In this document: positions 27,221-35,652 of the stretch, piece by piece
Numbering within the stretch: the stretch's first letter is position 1
How the letters are laid out: every line of letters begins with the position of its first letter
Assembly: GCA_020849655.1 (NCBI GenBank)
Contig: JADLFU010000144.1
Location: forward strand, 1-64,000
DNA length: 64,000 nt
Reading direction: 5' to 3'
From: Polyangiaceae bacterium
GTDB lineage: Bacteria; Myxococcota_A; Polyangia; Polyangiales; Polyangiaceae
Notes under the pieces: model-generated
The model's input: only the letters and a program-made list of their open reading frames with translations
Told to the model about the DNA's origin: nothing
Databases searched by the model: none
Made by a program: the position numbers and the translations under genes

Positions 27221-27549
27221 CCCGGTCGCTGGCCGCCCTCACGCTCGTCGCCGCGCTCGCCGCGACGGGGTGCACGCACGCGCTGCACCAGGCGACGGTC
27301 AGCGGGTTCGAGCCGCCGGAGCCCCTCGCCCCGGGCACGACCGCGACGCGCGTGTCGGCCGAGGCCGAGCAGTTCGTCGTGCTCTCGATCGCGTCGGGCA
27401 CCGACTTCGTCGAGGAGGCGCGCGAGAAGCTGCTGGCGGCGTGCCCCGACGGCCAGCTCGTCGGCGTGCTCGCGCGCCACAGCACCGATCACGGCCCGCT
27501 CTCGTACACGAACCGGCTGAGGCTCGAGGGCACCTGCCTGCGCCGCTGA
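27217..27549 (+). CDS. Small lipoprotein, tandem paralogue 3
   Basis: 110 residues from GTG, overlapping the previous stop by 4 bases. Lipobox LAATGC. The conserved core reads LLAACPDGQLVGVL to LEGTCLRR, matching paralogues 1 and 2. The shared FVVLSIASGTDFVEEAREKL part also aligns with TVFGIAGDNDYADEVPKQL in paralogue 2. It is the shortest of the set and lacks a C-terminal extension. Confidence 0.7.
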   Translation: MTRSLAALTLVAALAATGCTHALHQATVSGFEPPEPLAPGTTATRVSAEAEQFVVLSIASGTDFVEEAREKLLAACPDGQLVGVLARHSTDHGPLSYTNRLRLEGTCLRR

Positions 27550-27615
27550 GCGGGCGACGTCACGCGCGCATCGGCCTTGCGATGCCTTGCGGGTGTGCTT
27601 AGCGTGCGCCCCCAC

Positions 27616-28710
27616 ATGGCTACCCCGCTCGTCACCAGCATCAAGAAGGAGCTCGACGACATCGAGACCGCCTACGCAGACCACTTCGCCGGGCAGAACC
27701 GCGCGACGCGCGAGCTCGCGAAGATGGACGACCTCATCCGCCGCTCGAAGGCCGTGCTCGACAAGATCGGCACCGTGCCCGCGGCGGCGATGGGCAAGGA
27801 TCTGCAGGAGGTGTCCGAGTCGGCGGCGCAGCAGCTGTCGCTCTACCAGAACGAGCGCCGCGCCATCGAGCAGGCGAAGATCCCGGTGCCGGGCGCCGAC
27901 ACCTTCGGGCCGCTCGCGTCGACGGCGAACTTCACTTTCGCCAAGTATCGCCGCCACTTCGCGGGGCAGAGCCGCTCGACGCGCGACGTCGGCCTCGCCG
28001 AGGAGCTCACCGACGATCTGCGCAAGATCGAGGGCGCGATGAAGGCCGTCATCGCGAAGACGCCGAGCCAGGCGTTCCGCGACGATCTCAACATCGTCCA
28101 GCAGAACCTCCAGATGTACGAGTCGGAGCTGAAGGAGATCAAGCGCGCCCGCGACGCGGGCACGACCGAGGAGCGCGCGGGCGCCCTCGCGCAGGCCGCG
28201 AACGAGCTGTTCGCCGTCTACCGCGATCACTTCGCGAACCTCTCGCGCACCACGCGCCGCCCGCAGCTCCTGCAGCGCACGATCGCCGGCCTCGAGGCCA
28301 TCCTCGCGGGCATGGAGGCGATCGAGAAGCTCGCCGACAAGCCCGACTTCAACGCTCCCAACATGAAGATCGTGCAGGACAACCTCAACACGTACCGCCT
28401 CGAGCTCATCGAGATCCGCGCCGCGCGCGAGCGCACGAAGATCGAAGACCTGATGGGCCAGCTCGGCGACGCGGCGAACCAGTGCTTCCAGGGCTACCGC
28501 GACGCGTTCGCCGGCAAGTCGCGCACGTCGGTCGATCGCGGCATCCTGACGACGCTCGCCGACCGCCTCGACGAGCTGCACCGCCAGATGCGCGATCTCC
28601 AGCGCGTCGACAAGAACGAGATGAACACCCGCAACCTCGAGATCGTCGCCGAGCAGCTCGCGATGTTCAACGACGAGTGGGAGAAGATCGGCGAGGCGCA
28701 GAAGCTCTGA
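27616..28710 (+). CDS. Protein of four ~91-residue helical repeats, family not recognised
   Basis: I use the ATG at 27616. The 364 residues are almost entirely alpha-helical and form four tandem units. A first motif, Y-x-x-H/A-F-A-x-x-S/N-R, recurs at residues 20 (YADHFAGQNRATR), 111 (YRRHFAGQSRSTR), 202 (YRDHFANLSRTTR) and 294 (YRDAFAGKSRTSV). A second, L-x-x-V plus a Y/F-x-x-E helix, falls about 50-60 residues later in each unit (LNIVQQNLQMYESELKEIKR is one). No signal or membrane segment is seen, so it is probably cytoplasmic. It looks like a scaffold of helical bundles with conserved Arg/His edges. I know no named family with this pattern. Confidence 0.8.
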   Translation: MATPLVTSIKKELDDIETAYADHFAGQNRATRELAKMDDLIRRSKAVLDKIGTVPAAAMGKDLQEVSESAAQQLSLYQNERRAIEQAKIPVPGADTFGPLASTANFTFAKYRRHFAGQSRSTRDVGLAEELTDDLRKIEGAMKAVIAKTPSQAFRDDLNIVQQNLQMYESELKEIKRARDAGTTEERAGALAQAANELFAVYRDHFANLSRTTRRPQLLQRTIAGLEAILAGMEAIEKLADKPDFNAPNMKIVQDNLNTYRLELIEIRAARERTKIEDLMGQLGDAANQCFQGYRDAFAGKSRTSVDRGILTTLADRLDELHRQMRDLQRVDKNEMNTRNLEIVAEQLAMFNDEWEKIGEAQKL

Positions 28711-28729
28711 GCTGAGCGGTCGCGCGTCG

Positions 28730-29611
28730 ATGGCGTTCACGCGGGCAGAGGCCGAGCGGCGCGGGTTCTGGGAGGAGCTCGCGCCGGGGCTCGGCATCGA
28801 CGAGGCGCGCCACGCCGCGCCCGCTCTGGTGCCCGATCCCGACGCGCTCTGCCGCGTGCTGCGGCGCGAGGGCTACATCAACGCGCCCGACGTCGTGCCG
28901 CGCGAGGTGACGGAGCCGCTCACCCTCGCGGTCAAGGCGCTCCACCGCGCCGGCATCCCGCTGCCGTTCGCGTTCGTGTACGCCGATTTCTGGCGCGTGT
29001 TCCAGAGCGTCTCGCGCTTCGTCGGCGCGGCGCTCGGCAAGAACTACCGCGCGCTGCCCGACTTCTGGGTGTGGCTCGTCGAGCCGCGCGACGCGGCGCA
29101 CGGGTGGTCGGCGCACCGCGACCGCGTGCAGCCCGCGGTCGACTCCGACGACTCGCCGAACACGCTCACGGTCTGGCTGCCGCTCACCGACGCGACGCCG
29201 CTGAACGGGTGCATCTACGTGCTGCCGCTGCACCTCGATCCGCGCTTCGCGGAGCGTCGGTGGGACGGCGACGACAACCACGTCGTGCACCGGCCCGAGG
29301 ACGTCCGCGCGCTCCCGGCGACGGCGGGCAGCCTGCTCGCGTGGAACCAGAACCTCCTGCACTGGGGCAGCCGCGCGAGCCGCATGGCCGCCGGGCCGCG
29401 CGTCAGCGCCGCGTTCGAGTTCCAGCGCGGCGAGCGCGCGCCCTTCAACTCGCCCTTGCTCGATCCCGCCGTGGCGCCGCCCTTCCTCGCGCGGCTCGGG
29501 CTCATCGGCAAGCAGGTGCTCCAGTACCAGCACATGTACCCGCTCGACCCCGACGTGGCCGCGCTCGCGACCGAGCTGCGCGACGCGTACCTGCCCCTCG
29601 TCAGCGCTTGA
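28730..29611 (+). CDS. PhyH-type Fe(II)/2-oxoglutarate dioxygenase
   Basis: 293 residues. Iron ligands fit the H-x-D...H pattern: SAHRDR (His129, Asp131) and LLHWGSR (His211), with a following Arg for 2-oxoglutarate. The phytanoyl-CoA dioxygenase group hydroxylates lipids, natural products or small metabolites; the substrate cannot be inferred. It starts 20 bases after the four-repeat gene and may share its transcript. Its 3' end overlaps the convergent DUF2914-like gene by 11 bases. Confidence 0.75.
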   Translation: MAFTRAEAERRGFWEELAPGLGIDEARHAAPALVPDPDALCRVLRREGYINAPDVVPREVTEPLTLAVKALHRAGIPLPFAFVYADFWRVFQSVSRFVGAALGKNYRALPDFWVWLVEPRDAAHGWSAHRDRVQPAVDSDDSPNTLTVWLPLTDATPLNGCIYVLPLHLDPRFAERRWDGDDNHVVHRPEDVRALPATAGSLLAWNQNLLHWGSRASRMAAGPRVSAAFEFQRGERAPFNSPLLDPAVAPPFLARLGLIGKQVLQYQHMYPLDPDVAALATELRDAYLPLVSA

Positions 29612-30068
29612 TCGGCACGGTGCGCTCGGCGACGACGAGCCCCGCGTCGTCGGTCGCGACGACCGACAGCTCGCCCTTGTCACCCGCGCGCAGCGTGTTG
29701 AACCCCCACGTGCGGTACGACGGCGAGGGCTCCACCTTCAGCTCCAGCGTCGTGCGCGTCGCGCCGTTGACCTTGAACACGACCGTCAGCACGCGGCGCT
29801 CGCCAGGGTTCTTCAGCTTGAAGTGCGCGTAGACGCGCTCGCCGGGCTTCACCTCCGTCAGATCGTCGACGGCGTCCTTCTCGTAGACGCCGCTCGTCAG
29901 CTGGAAGCTCTTCAGCTCGAGCGGCCTCGGCGCGGCGCTCGCCGACGGGCGCGGCGCGGCGGTCACGGGCGGCGTCGACGCGGACGGCGCGGGCTGCGCC
30001 GCCTCGCGCGGCGGATCCTTGCACGCCGTGATCGAGAGGCACGCGAGGGCTGCTGTGGCGCGGCGCAC
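29601..30068 (-). CDS. DUF2914-like envelope lipoprotein
   Basis: 155 residues. Signal LACLSITAC with lipobox, then a Pro/Ala/Ser spacer to about residue 48. The C-terminal 100 residues match the DUF2914 layout: an ER..YAHFKLKN strand, FKVNGATRTTLELKV, a YRTW turn and TVPIKR. DUF2914 domains often sit on membrane-linked proteins; function unknown. It is divergent from the FGE-like gene, with 47 bases between start codons. Confidence 0.75.
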   Translation of the reverse strand: MRRATAALACLSITACKDPPREAAQPAPSASTPPVTAAPRPSASAAPRPLELKSFQLTSGVYEKDAVDDLTEVKPGERVYAHFKLKNPGERRVLTVVFKVNGATRTTLELKVEPSPSYRTWGFNTLRAGDKGELSVVATDDAGLVVAERTVPIKR

Positions 30069-30115
30069 GACGAAGAGGCTTTACGCGATCCGGGCGCGGG
30101 GAAAAGGTCCGCGCC

Positions 30116-31303
30116 ATGCGTCGCCGCGCGCTCGTCCTCCTCGTCGCCGCGGCGGCGTGCTCGAAGGCTCCGCCGCCCTCCGGCGGCCCGGCCCCCGCCA
30201 CGAGCGCCGCCACGAGCGCCGCCGCGACCGCGCCCCCGAGCGCCGCCGCCCCACCCGCGCCCGCGTCGTCGGCTGCACCGGCCGCCGCGGCGCCGCCCCC
30301 CGTCGACGCCTGCCCCGCCGGGATGCAGCACGTGCCGGGCGGCGTGTTCTGGATGGGCTCGCTCGGCGTCAACGACGAGGAGTCGCCGCGCCACCGGGTC
30401 GCGCTGCCCGCGTACTGCCTGGACACGTACGAGGTCACCGTGGCGCGGTACCGCGCGTGCGTGCAGGCGGGCGCCTGCCAGGCCGCGCACCCGGACAAGG
30501 CCTGGTGCAACGCCTCGACGACCGACAAGGACGATCACCCCGTCAACTGCGTCGACTGGCACCAGGCCGCTTCACTTTGCAAACATGAAGGGAAGCGCCT
30601 CCCGACCGAGCGCGAGTGGGAGTACGCCGCGCGCGCCGGCGCCGAGCAGCGGCCCTTCCCCTGGGGCGCCGACCCCCCCGACGGCCGGAGCTGCTACTCG
30701 CACGCCGGCACCTGCAAGGTCGGATCGTACCCAGCGACAGCGTACGGTTTGTTCGATCTCGGCGGCAACGTCTGGGAGTGGACGGACAGCTGGTTCGGCA
30801 CGTACCCGGGCCCGAGCGACGCGGGCACGCTGAAGGTGTACCGAGGCGGGAGCTTCAGCCGGCGGTTTCCCAAGTGGATGCGCAACGCCCTGCGCAACCG
30901 GTACCGGCCCGACGAGTGGGGCGCGCACCTCGGGGCCCGCTGCGCGCGCGATCTCGATCCCGGCGCGTGCCCCGAGGGCAGCCTGCCGCTCGAGGGCGGC
31001 GGGTGCCGCGCGACCGGGGAGCCCGAGCCGCCGCGCCGCGCCCCGCCCGCCGGGCCCACGACCCCGCACGCCTCCGCGACGGCGACGCGTGAGCCCGCGC
31101 CCCCCGCGGCCGCCCCCGAGTCCTCGCCGGTCTCCATCACCCGCGATCCGAGGTTCGACGAGGACTGCCGGCGGTACAAGCCGCGGCGCCCCGTCGCCTA
31201 CCTCGTGAAGGGCGGCGGCTTCGGAGACCGCCAGAAGGCGAAGGGCGCCTGTGAGAACCGCGACGTCGGCGTCGGCTTCAACAGTGTGTGCTGCGCACAG
31301 TGA
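30116..31303 (+). CDS. Formylglycine-generating-enzyme-fold (SUMF1) lipoprotein
   Basis: Lipobox LLVAAAAC, Ala/Pro spacer (to about residue 60), then a FGE-sulfatase domain at about 65-285. Markers: GGVFWMGS, YEVTVARYRACV, CVDWHQAASLC, RLPTEREWEYAARAG, FDLGGNVWEWTDSW and VYRGGSF. It ends in a Cys-rich tail (NSVCCAQ). Lipid-anchored proteins of this fold in myxobacteria are usually binding or kinase-linked surface domains. I see no sulfatase near it, so true Cys-to-formylglycine activity is uncertain. Converges on the SPFH gene with 6 bases between. Confidence 0.82.
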   Translation: MRRRALVLLVAAAACSKAPPPSGGPAPATSAATSAAATAPPSAAAPPAPASSAAPAAAAPPPVDACPAGMQHVPGGVFWMGSLGVNDEESPRHRVALPAYCLDTYEVTVARYRACVQAGACQAAHPDKAWCNASTTDKDDHPVNCVDWHQAASLCKHEGKRLPTEREWEYAARAGAEQRPFPWGADPPDGRSCYSHAGTCKVGSYPATAYGLFDLGGNVWEWTDSWFGTYPGPSDAGTLKVYRGGSFSRRFPKWMRNALRNRYRPDEWGAHLGARCARDLDPGACPEGSLPLEGGGCRATGEPEPPRRAPPAGPTTPHASATATREPAPPAAAPESSPVSITRDPRFDEDCRRYKPRRPVAYLVKGGGFGDRQKAKGACENRDVGVGFNSVCCAQ

Positions 31304-31309
31304 TCGCGC

Positions 31310-32260
31310 TCAGCGATCCGTCAGCGCCTGCACGCGGCCCATCGCCATCAGCTCCTTCAGGTTTCGGCCCATCGCGTCGGGCGAGCCGTCGAGGAAGATC
31401 ACGTTGCCGCGGCCCGTCTCGCCGAAGTGCTTCACGGCCTCCGTCCACAGCGAGAACAGGAGGAAGCTCGAGTCGAGGTTCGCGAGCTGGATCTCCTTCG
31501 CCGCCTGCGACAGGCCGCGCGCCACCTCCTCGCGGAACAGCGCGATGCCCTGGCCGCGCAGCTGCGAGGCCGAGCGCTCGGCCTCGGCGCCGATGCGGAT
31601 GGCGGCGGCGTCCGCCTCGGCCTGCTTCGTCTTCGTGATGAACAGCGCCTGGCCCTGGTTCTCCGCGGCGGCGCGCAGGTTCGTCGACGCGACGACCTCG
31701 GCCATCGAGCGCATCACGACGTCGTCGAAGCGGATGTCGTTCATCTGCAGATCGATGAGGTGGTAGCCCCACGTCTCCAGGCTCACGTCGAGCTGGCTCT
31801 TGACCTCCTCGATGATCTCGCGGCGCAGGGAGAGGATCTCCGCCTGGCGCTTCTTCGCGACGAAGCTGCGCACCGAGCCCTCGACCGTGCGCACGAGCGC
31901 CTGCATGAAGCTCTGGTAGTCGATGAACTTGAACGCGACGTTCTTGATGGTCTGCTCCTCCTGGTCGATGACCGCGTAGAGGAGCATCGCCTGGAACCCC
32001 ACGTTCGCCTGGTCGGCCGTGATGGCCTGGAACGAGAGATCGGCCGAGCGGTTCTGGATGCTGATGCGCTGGGCCACCGCCTCGACGAACGGGATCTTGA
32101 ACCCGAGGCCGGGGCGGAGGATGCGCGAGTACTTCCCGAACATCGTGAGGACGGCGACGTTGCCCTGCTGGACGGTGACGACCGAGGCCATCAGGGCGAC
32201 GACGCCCGCGACCAGCGAGAGGATGAGGAGGAACGAGACGGCTGCCGGCATGCGACGCAT
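31310..32260 (-). CDS. SPFH/Band-7 (stomatin-like) membrane protein
   Basis: 316 residues from the ATG at 32260 (another at 32251). One N-terminal helix (SFLLILSLVAGVVALMASVV) anchors it, then a typical Band-7 domain: GNVAVLTMFGKYSRILRPG, QRISIQNRSADLSFQAIT and DVSLETWGYHLIDLQMNDI. A coiled-coil Ala/Glu stretch and a hydrophobic end follow. SPFH proteins assemble into large cages or microdomains that organise membrane proteins and lipids. It is the last gene of the leftward block that includes mlaEFD, 32 bases after the GST gene. Confidence 0.88.
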   Translation of the reverse strand: MRRMPAAVSFLLILSLVAGVVALMASVVTVQQGNVAVLTMFGKYSRILRPGLGFKIPFVEAVAQRISIQNRSADLSFQAITADQANVGFQAMLLYAVIDQEEQTIKNVAFKFIDYQSFMQALVRTVEGSVRSFVAKKRQAEILSLRREIIEEVKSQLDVSLETWGYHLIDLQMNDIRFDDVVMRSMAEVVASTNLRAAAENQGQALFITKTKQAEADAAAIRIGAEAERSASQLRGQGIALFREEVARGLSQAAKEIQLANLDSSFLLFSLWTEAVKHFGETGRGNVIFLDGSPDAMGRNLKELMAMGRVQALTDR

Positions 32261-32292
32261 CGTCCGGCGCGCCGCGCGGCGCTGCCAAGTTC

Positions 32293-32919
32293 TCAGCCGG
32301 GTTGCCAGGCGTCGGGCGCGGCCCGCGCGCAGGCGCCGCGCGCGAGGCAGGCGGCCTCGATCTCCAGCAGCCTCCCGAAGCCGGCGAGCGGCACGTCGAA
32401 ACGTCGCGCGTTGTAGAGCTGCGGCACGAGGAAGAGATCCGCCATCGTGAGCTCGTCGCCGAGGCAGTACGGCCCGGGCGGCGCGCCCTCCACCACGCGC
32501 AGGAACGCCCCGAGGCCGCGCTCGATCACGGGCCGCGCCCACTCGATCTGCGCCGCGCGATCGGGCGACACGCGGGTGAGCACGGAGAGGTTCTGCAGCG
32601 GCTGCGTGCCGGCGTTCACGATCTCGACGAGCTGGCGCATCCTCGCCCGCGCGCGTGGATCGGCGGGTCGCAGGGGCGGCGTGGGCGCGAGATCGTCGAG
32701 CAGCTCGATGATCGCGACCGACTCGGTGAACACCTGGCCGTCGAGCGAGAGCGCCGGCACGAGCGCCGTCGGGCTGACGCCGGCGTACGCGTCGGATCGC
32801 TGCTCCGACGCGAGGAGGTTCACCGCGACCGCGCGGTAGGCGAGGCCCTTCTCCTCGAGCGCCCAGCGCACGCGCCACGACGAGGACGAGCGGTAGTAGT
32901 GGTGAAGGACGAGCTCCAT
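32293..32919 (-). CDS. maiA: Glutathione S-transferase, maleylacetoacetate isomerase type
   Basis: 208 residues with an N-terminal thioredoxin-fold half and an alpha C-terminal half. The catalytic loop SSSSWRVRWAL matches the SSCSxRVRIAL signature of zeta-class GST/maleylacetoacetate isomerase, although Cys is replaced by Ser. ESVAIIELLD (gamma-glutamyl contact) and DELTMADLFLVPQLYN are also family positions. MaiA turns maleylacetoacetate to fumarylacetoacetate in tyrosine breakdown; hppD and a FAH-like gene lie 15 kb away. The context here is envelope genes, so another glutathione reaction is possible. The start lies 11 bases after the TPR gene. Confidence 0.75.
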   Translation of the reverse strand: MELVLHHYYRSSSSWRVRWALEEKGLAYRAVAVNLLASEQRSDAYAGVSPTALVPALSLDGQVFTESVAIIELLDDLAPTPPLRPADPRARARMRQLVEIVNAGTQPLQNLSVLTRVSPDRAAQIEWARPVIERGLGAFLRVVEGAPPGPYCLGDELTMADLFLVPQLYNARRFDVPLAGFGRLLEIEAACLARGACARAAPDAWQPG

Positions 32920-32930
32920 CGCGCGCCAGG

Positions 32931-33857
32931 CTAGCGCGGCGGCGGCGCGTCGGGGCGCGTCGGGGCGCGGAGCGCGTCTGCCTCGACGCGGTACGACTCG
33001 GCGTCCGCGCCCGTCGCGAGCGAGGCCGCCCGCTCCATCGCGGCGCGCGCGTCCGCGAGGCGCCCCATCCGCCGCAGGACCCGCGAGCGTCGCGCCGCGA
33101 ACGAGGCCGCCTCCGCGCGCCGGCCGAGCCGCTCGTCGACGTGCGAGAGGCGCGCGAGATCGTCGGCGACCGCGCCGGGATCCTCGCGGGCCTTGTCGAG
33201 CGAGAGGGCCTCGTCATAGAGCGCGCGCGCGCCGGCGTGATCGCCCCTCGCCTCCGTCGCCACGCCCGCGGCGACCAGCGCGGACGCGAGCGGCGCCTGC
33301 TCACCGAGCGATCGGGCGAGCGCGGCCGCGTCGCGCGCGAGCCGCTCGGCCTCCTCGGGGGATCGCGTGAGCGCCAGCGTCGCCTCCCCCACGCGCGCGA
33401 CCAGCCCCACGCGCTCGTCGGAGAGCGCGCGGGCGATCTCCCTCGCGCGCGCGAACTCCGCCGCCGCGTCGTCGCGCCGCCCGACGGAGAGGAGCGCGCT
33501 GCCGACGTTCGTCCGGGCGCGGGCCTCGCCGCGCGTCCCCGCGCCGGCCGCGAGGTGCGCGCGCAGGGCCGCCGTGTGCATCGCGAGCGCGCCCGCCGGG
33601 TCTCCCTGCGCCGCCGCGAGCGCGCCCAGGTTGCTGTACGCCTCGGCCTGCCCCGGCAGATCGTCGACCAGCTCCGCCTCGCGCAACGCGTCGCGGAGCA
33701 TGCCCTCCGCGCCCCCGAGATCGCCGCGCTCGAGGCGGCGGAGCCCCTCTGCGTTGAACCTCGACGCGGACGTGACGGGCGGCCTCGGCGGGGGGGCGCC
33801 GCCGCACCCCGCGCCGAGGATCGACAAACCCAACATCAGCGCCACGCGCGCGCTCAC
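32931..33857 (-). CDS. TPR lipoprotein in the mla-like operon
   Basis: Lipobox ILGAGC, then at least five TPR-like helical hairpins (GQAEAYSNLGALAAAQGD, GEARARTNVGSALLSVGR, LASALVAAGVATEARGDH and others). Its ATG overlaps the mlaD stop by four bases. In proteobacterial Mla systems MlaA is the lipoprotein and MlaC the soluble carrier; neither sequence is here. A TPR lipoprotein could bridge the MlaD complex to outer-membrane proteins, but this is inference. Confidence 0.75.
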   Translation of the reverse strand: MSARVALMLGLSILGAGCGGAPPPRPPVTSASRFNAEGLRRLERGDLGGAEGMLRDALREAELVDDLPGQAEAYSNLGALAAAQGDPAGALAMHTAALRAHLAAGAGTRGEARARTNVGSALLSVGRRDDAAAEFARAREIARALSDERVGLVARVGEATLALTRSPEEAERLARDAAALARSLGEQAPLASALVAAGVATEARGDHAGARALYDEALSLDKAREDPGAVADDLARLSHVDERLGRRAEAASFAARRSRVLRRMGRLADARAAMERAASLATGADAESYRVEADALRAPTRPDAPPPR

Positions 33858-34897
33858 GGCGCGCCGCTCGACGGCATCGGGGGCCGGACGACCGTCTCCG
33901 TGCGCGGCGTGACCCGCGCCGGCAGCGCGCCGCGGAGCAAGAAATTGCGCTGCGCCGCCTCGACGAGGCGGGTCGCCTCCTCGACCGACACGTCGACCTT
34001 GCGCGCGAGCTCGGGCGCCGTGCGCGTCGCCTGGCGCAGCTCGATCACCAGCTGCTCGGCGAGCGCCATCGTCCGCTCGGTCGTCGCGAGCAGCTTCGGC
34101 ACGTCGTCGAGCGCGTGGTCGACGCGGGAGATCACCTTCGTGCCCTGCTGCGTCGCCGCGCGCGCGTCCTTCGTGAAGCCGCTCATCTCCTTGGTCAGGC
34201 GCTCGGTCTCGGAGAACGCCCGGCGCGCGTCGATGGAGGCGGCGCGCGCCTCCTTCAGCATGCCCTCGAGATCGTCGGCGAGCTGGGCCTCGGTCATCAT
34301 CCGCCCGGCGAGGCCCTGGCCGTGCGCGAGCGCGTCGGTGAGCTTGCGGAGGTTGACGAAGGTCGAGCCCATCTCGGCGATCGCGGCGCTGAGCTGCCCG
34401 CGCATCTCGGAGACGTCGCGCGACATCCGCGCGAACGCGGACACCATCGACTCCTCGGCCTCCGCGGGCACCACGGCGCCGGCGAGCAGCGGCCTGTCGC
34501 CCGCGGACCGCAGCCGCACGCTCGACGTCCCGAACGGCGGCATGCCCGCGCCGAGGGGCGGCTCGACGACGACGGCGACGGTCTTGTCTCGCAGGAACCT
34601 GGCGGCGCTCGCGCGGAGGCGCATCGTGATGCGCACGGGCTTGCCGGGGTACGCGGGATCGTCGACGAGCTGCACGCTCGTCACCGAGCCGACGTCGACG
34701 TCGCGCACCTTCACCGGCGAGCCGACCGCGGCCCCGTACGCGCTCTCGGTGACCGCCGAGATCACGAAGCCCGCCCGGAAGAGCTCCACGATCTCCGACC
34801 GCCGCCCCGCCCCGACGAGCGCGAGCCCGCCGAGCAGCGTGACGACGAGCAAGAACGCGCCCGTGGCGCGCTCGACGCGGCTGACGGGCGTCCTCAC
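33854..34897 (-). CDS. mlaD: MlaD/MCE-domain protein of a phospholipid ABC transporter
   Basis: Starts at a GTG overlapping the mlaF stop (GTGA). One N-terminal helix (about residues 11-29), then one MCE domain (about 35-120) with YGAAVGSPVKVRDVDVGSV and the FGTSSVRL strand. A long helical region follows (residues 140-330), rich in Ala/Glu/Arg. MCE proteins form hexameric rings in the periplasm that pass lipids. The extended C-terminal helices recall longer MCE tunnels such as LetB or PqiB needles, or simply coiled coils. Confidence 0.85.
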   Translation of the reverse strand: MRTPVSRVERATGAFLLVVTLLGGLALVGAGRRSEIVELFRAGFVISAVTESAYGAAVGSPVKVRDVDVGSVTSVQLVDDPAYPGKPVRITMRLRASAARFLRDKTVAVVVEPPLGAGMPPFGTSSVRLRSAGDRPLLAGAVVPAEAEESMVSAFARMSRDVSEMRGQLSAAIAEMGSTFVNLRKLTDALAHGQGLAGRMMTEAQLADDLEGMLKEARAASIDARRAFSETERLTKEMSGFTKDARAATQQGTKVISRVDHALDDVPKLLATTERTMALAEQLVIELRQATRTAPELARKVDVSVEEATRLVEAAQRNFLLRGALPARVTPRTETVVRPPMPSSGAP

Positions 34898-35652
34898 GCG
34901 CCGCCTCCGAGCACGTGCGCGCCCCCGAGCGCCTGCGGCAGCACGCCGACGAAGCTCGGGCGATCGGGCGGGGGCAAGGCGCTCGGGCGATCGAACACGT
35001 GACCGTTCTCGAAGTACACCATCCGCGTGACGACGTAAGGATCGAGCAGCCCGTCGTGGTCCGCGTACACCACGGTCATGCCCCGCTCCTTGCGGCGCCG
35101 CTCGATGGCCCGGGCGACGCGGCGCGCCTCGGTCGCCACGAGCCCGAGCTGAGGCTCGTCGCAGAGCAGGAGCGCGGGATCGAGCGCGAGGGCGCGGGCG
35201 ACGAGGGCGCGCTTGCGGACCGACGCGTTCACCCGGTGGCTCGGCAGATCCAGCTCGTCGACGACGTCGAGCTCCTCCGCGAGCGAGCGCACGCGCAGGT
35301 CGAGATCCGGCACGCGGCCCGCGTGGTAGCGCAGCGGCAGGGCGATGTTGTCGCGCACCGAGCGGTTCGCCCACAGCCCGCCCGCCTCGAACACGAGCCC
35401 CACGCGCGTGCGGTGCTCGCGCAGCTCCTTGTACGAGAGCCTCGACAGATCGCGGCCGCCGACCACCACGCGGCCCAGGGTCGGCTGGCTCATCGCGGCG
35501 AGCAGGCGCAGCACGGTCGTCTTGCCGCCGCCGTTGTGGCCACAGAGGGCGATCGCCTCGCCGCGCACGACCGACAGGGTCACGCGCTCGAGCACCGCGC
35601 GCCCCGCGTCGTCGCGCACCGTCACGCGGTCGAGCGCCGCGTCGAGGCTCAC
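34894..35652 (-). CDS. mlaF: MlaF-like ABC ATPase with degenerate signature motif
   Basis: 252 residues from GTG, overlapping mlaE by four bases (GTGA). Walker A GHNGGGKTT, a Q-loop region (HRTRVGLVFEAGGLW), Walker B ALLLCDEP and an H-loop (VVYADHDG) are present. The ABC signature normally reads LSGGM/Q; here the place reads NASVRKRALVARAL. The D-loop normally reads SGLDP; here QLGLV. These changes would be expected to weaken ATP hydrolysis at the dimer interface, yet the gene is intact and in a complete operon. It may have an altered cycle. Confidence 0.8.
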   Translation of the reverse strand: MSLDAALDRVTVRDDAGRAVLERVTLSVVRGEAIALCGHNGGGKTTVLRLLAAMSQPTLGRVVVGGRDLSRLSYKELREHRTRVGLVFEAGGLWANRSVRDNIALPLRYHAGRVPDLDLRVRSLAEELDVVDELDLPSHRVNASVRKRALVARALALDPALLLCDEPQLGLVATEARRVARAIERRRKERGMTVVYADHDGLLDPYVVTRMVYFENGHVFDRPSALPPPDRPSFVGVLPQALGGAHVLGGGA

